A stretch of 31,141 bases of DNA, from contig JBBHKE010000470.1 in NCBI GenBank assembly GCA_037447655.1, forward strand, positions 1-31,141. Direction: 5' to 3'. A program made the position numbers and the translations under genes. Of the stretch, positions 29,220-31,141 are shown piece after piece. This DNA is from Zygnema cylindricum. Taxonomy: Eukaryota; Streptophyta; Zygnematophyceae; Zygnematales; Zygnemataceae. The notes under the pieces were generated by a model. That model was not told the origin of the DNA and searched no databases. It was given only the letters and a program-made list of their open reading frames with translations. Positions within the stretch are counted from its first letter, which is position 1. The number at the start of each line of letters is the position of its first letter.

Positions 29220-30191
29220 TTAGCGACTTGCTAATGTGGATATGTTGTACGGTGTGACAAATGTCATGTTGCCGCTGAAAACTTCTTTCGCCAAAAGATA
29301 ATTTGTTTTTTCCGATGGATGGAACGCATCCCAAAAAACATGATTAGTGTGATTGCGACAATCCGGGGTGTTATTTCTACCACATTGAATTTGACCATTA
29401 AAACGACCTCCGCCACAACAAGCTCCAAAAAAAACATCAAAACCTGTTAATCAAAGATGTCAATCAAAGATGTTAAAAAGGGGCAAGTGTCAAAACATCG
29501 CAAATAATTGAAACTACAAGCAAATAAGTGATATTGTCCACCGTTTGACCTTTAAAAGGTTTAATTACAACCGCCCATCGGTACAAAAGTTAAACTCTTT
29601 TCGGGCAGCAAAACGTAATTAAAACTATTTTTTAACCGCTGGATTTTCTTTTTGAGGCAAGCAATCGAAAGGTGACGGTCGTGCCTTACATTGAATCCAT
29701 TAAAAAAGCAATCAACCGAAGTGAAAAAAAAAGAAAAAAAAAGACGTAAAAGGACGTTTTGCTAAATGTGTTTACCCCTAAAAGCATTAGACAGTGTAGA
29801 GATTCATAAAGGAGAAAACAAAAGCGAATGCCAATAAAATGTCAATACAATGTCTATAAAATGTCCATAAAATGTTGACATGTTAACGTTGTTATGTTAA
29901 AGCTGTAAGTTTTGGGTGTGAGGTGTTACCGAAATCTTCCGGGTTACGAGCAACATTGGACATGAAAGCTTGCAAGTTTATAGTAACTGCGCTTACTCCT
30001 CGCGAACGCTCCATGAATGCGGAAATAGTCACATCGAGATCCGTGTTATGCAATAAAGACACAGTATTAATTAAAGTTGAACAAGAAGGATTCTCCTCAG
30101 AAACATTTGTTGCTGCGAGAACAGCCGGAAGACAGCCAAGAGCAGGAAGTCCCGCGACAGCAAATTTTCGAGCTCCGCTGCCGTAAAGTTG
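29220..30191 (-). CDS. GDSL esterase/lipase, last two exons (partial gene)
   Basis: The exon 29930-30191 (262 nt) follows an acceptor with a long T/C tract and AG at 30192-30193. It encodes QLYGSGARKFAVAGLPALGCLP and ends ARNPEDF plus one base before GTAACA. The 486-nt intron (29444-29929) ends in AG. The final exon 29220-29443 keeps the phase and encodes FDVFFGACCGGGRFNGQ, then WDAFHPSEKTNY, ending at TAA. These are conserved plant GDSL blocks: LGCLP, the ACCG motif, and block V D..HPS with the catalytic Asp and His. Such SGNH hydrolases are usually secreted and split ester bonds in lipids or cell-wall polymers such as cutin. About 160 of the family's usual 350 residues are present. The catalytic-Ser exon and the other upstream exons are not visible up to the right edge, so they lie beyond it or are lost. 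No stop or frameshift is seen. Confidence 0.93.
29831..29876. repeat. 12-bp degenerate tandem repeat in the GDSL intron
   Basis: About four units of the form AATGTCNATAAA (AATGTCAATACA, AATGTCTATAAA, AATGTCCATAAA, AATGTTGACA) in the intron just downstream of the donor-bearing exon. Confidence 0.75.
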
Positions 30192-30990
30192 CTGGAAAAA
30201 AAAACAATGTACGACAAACAATGATCGGTATGTTATGCGCAAATGTTGTGTTTAACGTGAAACTTAATTTTCTTTTATCCACAACGTTCCATAGTTAAAT
30301 GTTCAATGTTGAGTGTCAATAGATCAACGTTTTTTGTTTAAGGATCACATTCGACGTTTCAACTTCAATATTTAGTGATTAATGTTCTTGGTTCCATGTT
30401 TACTACTCTGTTTACTGTCGACTGTCCCCTTACAATATAGATTTTCAAAATCGAATTTCAATTTTCAAGTTCCAATATTTAATTTTCAATGTTCAATTTT
30501 CAATCTTCAACTTTCCACATGAAATATTTTTTGCTGTTAACTACTAGCTTCTACATTTTCAACGTCCACATTCGTCAACGGTAACCCACAGGGCTCCATA
30601 TTTTTGTCGTTTCATGGGGGCATCCTCAATTTCTTTGGCTTGATTCCATGTCGCTAGGAATTGATCTCAGGCATAAATTTAGATCAATATCCTCAACATT
30701 TTCATATAAAATGAAGCTTTTTTGGGCTTGAGTTCTACGAGGATGACAACTCGCACCCTTACAATAACATATACAGACAAAAGTATATATCTCATGTGTG
30801 TATACGAGTATATCTAGACAGTGTCTAGATTTGTACAACGCGCCGTCTAGGGTTCGAACCAATAAACTTTGAATAGAAGCTCGCTGCGCACGAGTCCGAA
30901 CATCGACTTCGGCGGGTGCAAAAAATAAATGACTGTGTTCTGACGAACTAAATCCCGAGTATTGAGCAACACATCTTACCAAGGCCACCA
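30192..30990 (-). other. Probable intron upstream of the GDSL exon; no exon seen
   Basis: Starts (minus strand) from the acceptor at 30192-30193. The part 30300-30540 is made of degenerate TTCAAT/TTTCAA words. A 19-bp palindrome, ATCTAGACA-G-TGTCTAGAT, lies at 30812-30830. A B-box-like GGTTCGAACC at about 30851 may mark an old SINE, but its A box is doubtful. The 121-codon minus frame at 30626-30991 has no GDSL features. I could not find the exon encoding the GDSL or GxND blocks here. Confidence 0.6.
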
Positions 30991-31141
30991 CAAAAAGGGG
31001 GAGGGGGAGGGAGAGGGAGAAAAAGAGGGGGGGGGAGAGGGGGGAGGGATCGAGGGAGGGAGAGTGGGAAGAGGCCTGAGGGGGAGAGAGGATAGAGGGG
31101 AGTAGAGGAGGGGAGAGCAGGATTACGCGCGCGCGCGCGCG
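30991..31141. repeat. Purine-rich GGGA/GAG low-complexity tract ending in (CG)n
   Basis: From about 30995 to 31118 the plus strand is nearly all G and A (GGGGGA, GAGG words). The window ends in alternating CG from 31126. The first can form triplex or G-quadruplex structures and the second Z-DNA. Assembly or sequencing error is likely to be higher here. Confidence 0.9.

Noticed and set aside
30840-30910. tRNA gene or SINE on the minus strand around GGTTCGAACC
   Set aside because: The B-box word is palindromic and no cloverleaf or convincing A box could be drawn. Left as a possible fossil only.

Overview
This window looks like nuclear DNA of a land plant, most likely a flowering plant with a repeat-rich genome. 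It is AT-rich and gene-poor. It holds plant-type Ty3/gypsy and Ty1/copia remains with initiator-tRNA-Met primer sites, many small TIR elements, tRNA-derived SINE-like pieces, and the last two exons of a plant GDSL esterase/lipase gene with ordinary introns. There is no prokaryotic gene organisation. I cannot name the species.

Layout, left to right. 1-2021: degenerate non-autonomous DNA elements and the left half of a TIR element. 2022-8097: a broken Ty3/gypsy (chromovirus-like) retrotransposon on the + strand, inserted into that TIR element, whose right half resumes near 8145. It has a large internal deletion that fuses gag to reverse transcriptase, several frameshifts, a fourfold 119-bp tandem expansion inside RNase H and a truncated 3' LTR. 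8301-9479: no gene. 9480-13411: a second LTR element on the minus strand, about 3.9 kb, with about 0.7-kb LTRs, a PBS and a PPT but no recognisable gag or pol (LARD-like, non-autonomous). 13412-15177: non-coding, with GTAC palindromes and homopolymer tracts. 15178-16020: an uninterrupted 280-codon ORF, the best candidate for an unknown protein. 16021-21100: low-complexity DNA, a decayed minisatellite, a foldback MITE, a reverse copy of the element at the left edge, and GTAC-rich DNA with a long hairpin.

21101-21668: an intact 568-bp TIR element, which is the key for reading the interrupted copy at 1835/8300. 21884-22300: the 3' end of a Ty1/copia element. 22935-23179: an unusual array of nine short hairpins. 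23620-24075: another degenerate TIR-element copy. 24317-24905: a hAT-like non-autonomous element with a near-perfect 8-bp target duplication. 24986-25119: a tandem repeat. 26702-28514: an element with about 225-bp terminal inverted repeats (MULE- or foldback-like) carrying a nested SINE-like piece. 29220-30191 (minus): the 3' two exons of a GDSL esterase/lipase gene whose upstream exons are not visible and probably lie beyond the right edge. 30991-31141: purine-rich and (CG)n low-complexity DNA.

The only convincing host gene is the GDSL esterase/lipase. The 280-codon ORF is a plausible second one. Most of the rest is nested mobile DNA in various stages of decay, so the genes do not form a pathway. 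The window is mainly a record of insertions, deletions and tandem expansions.
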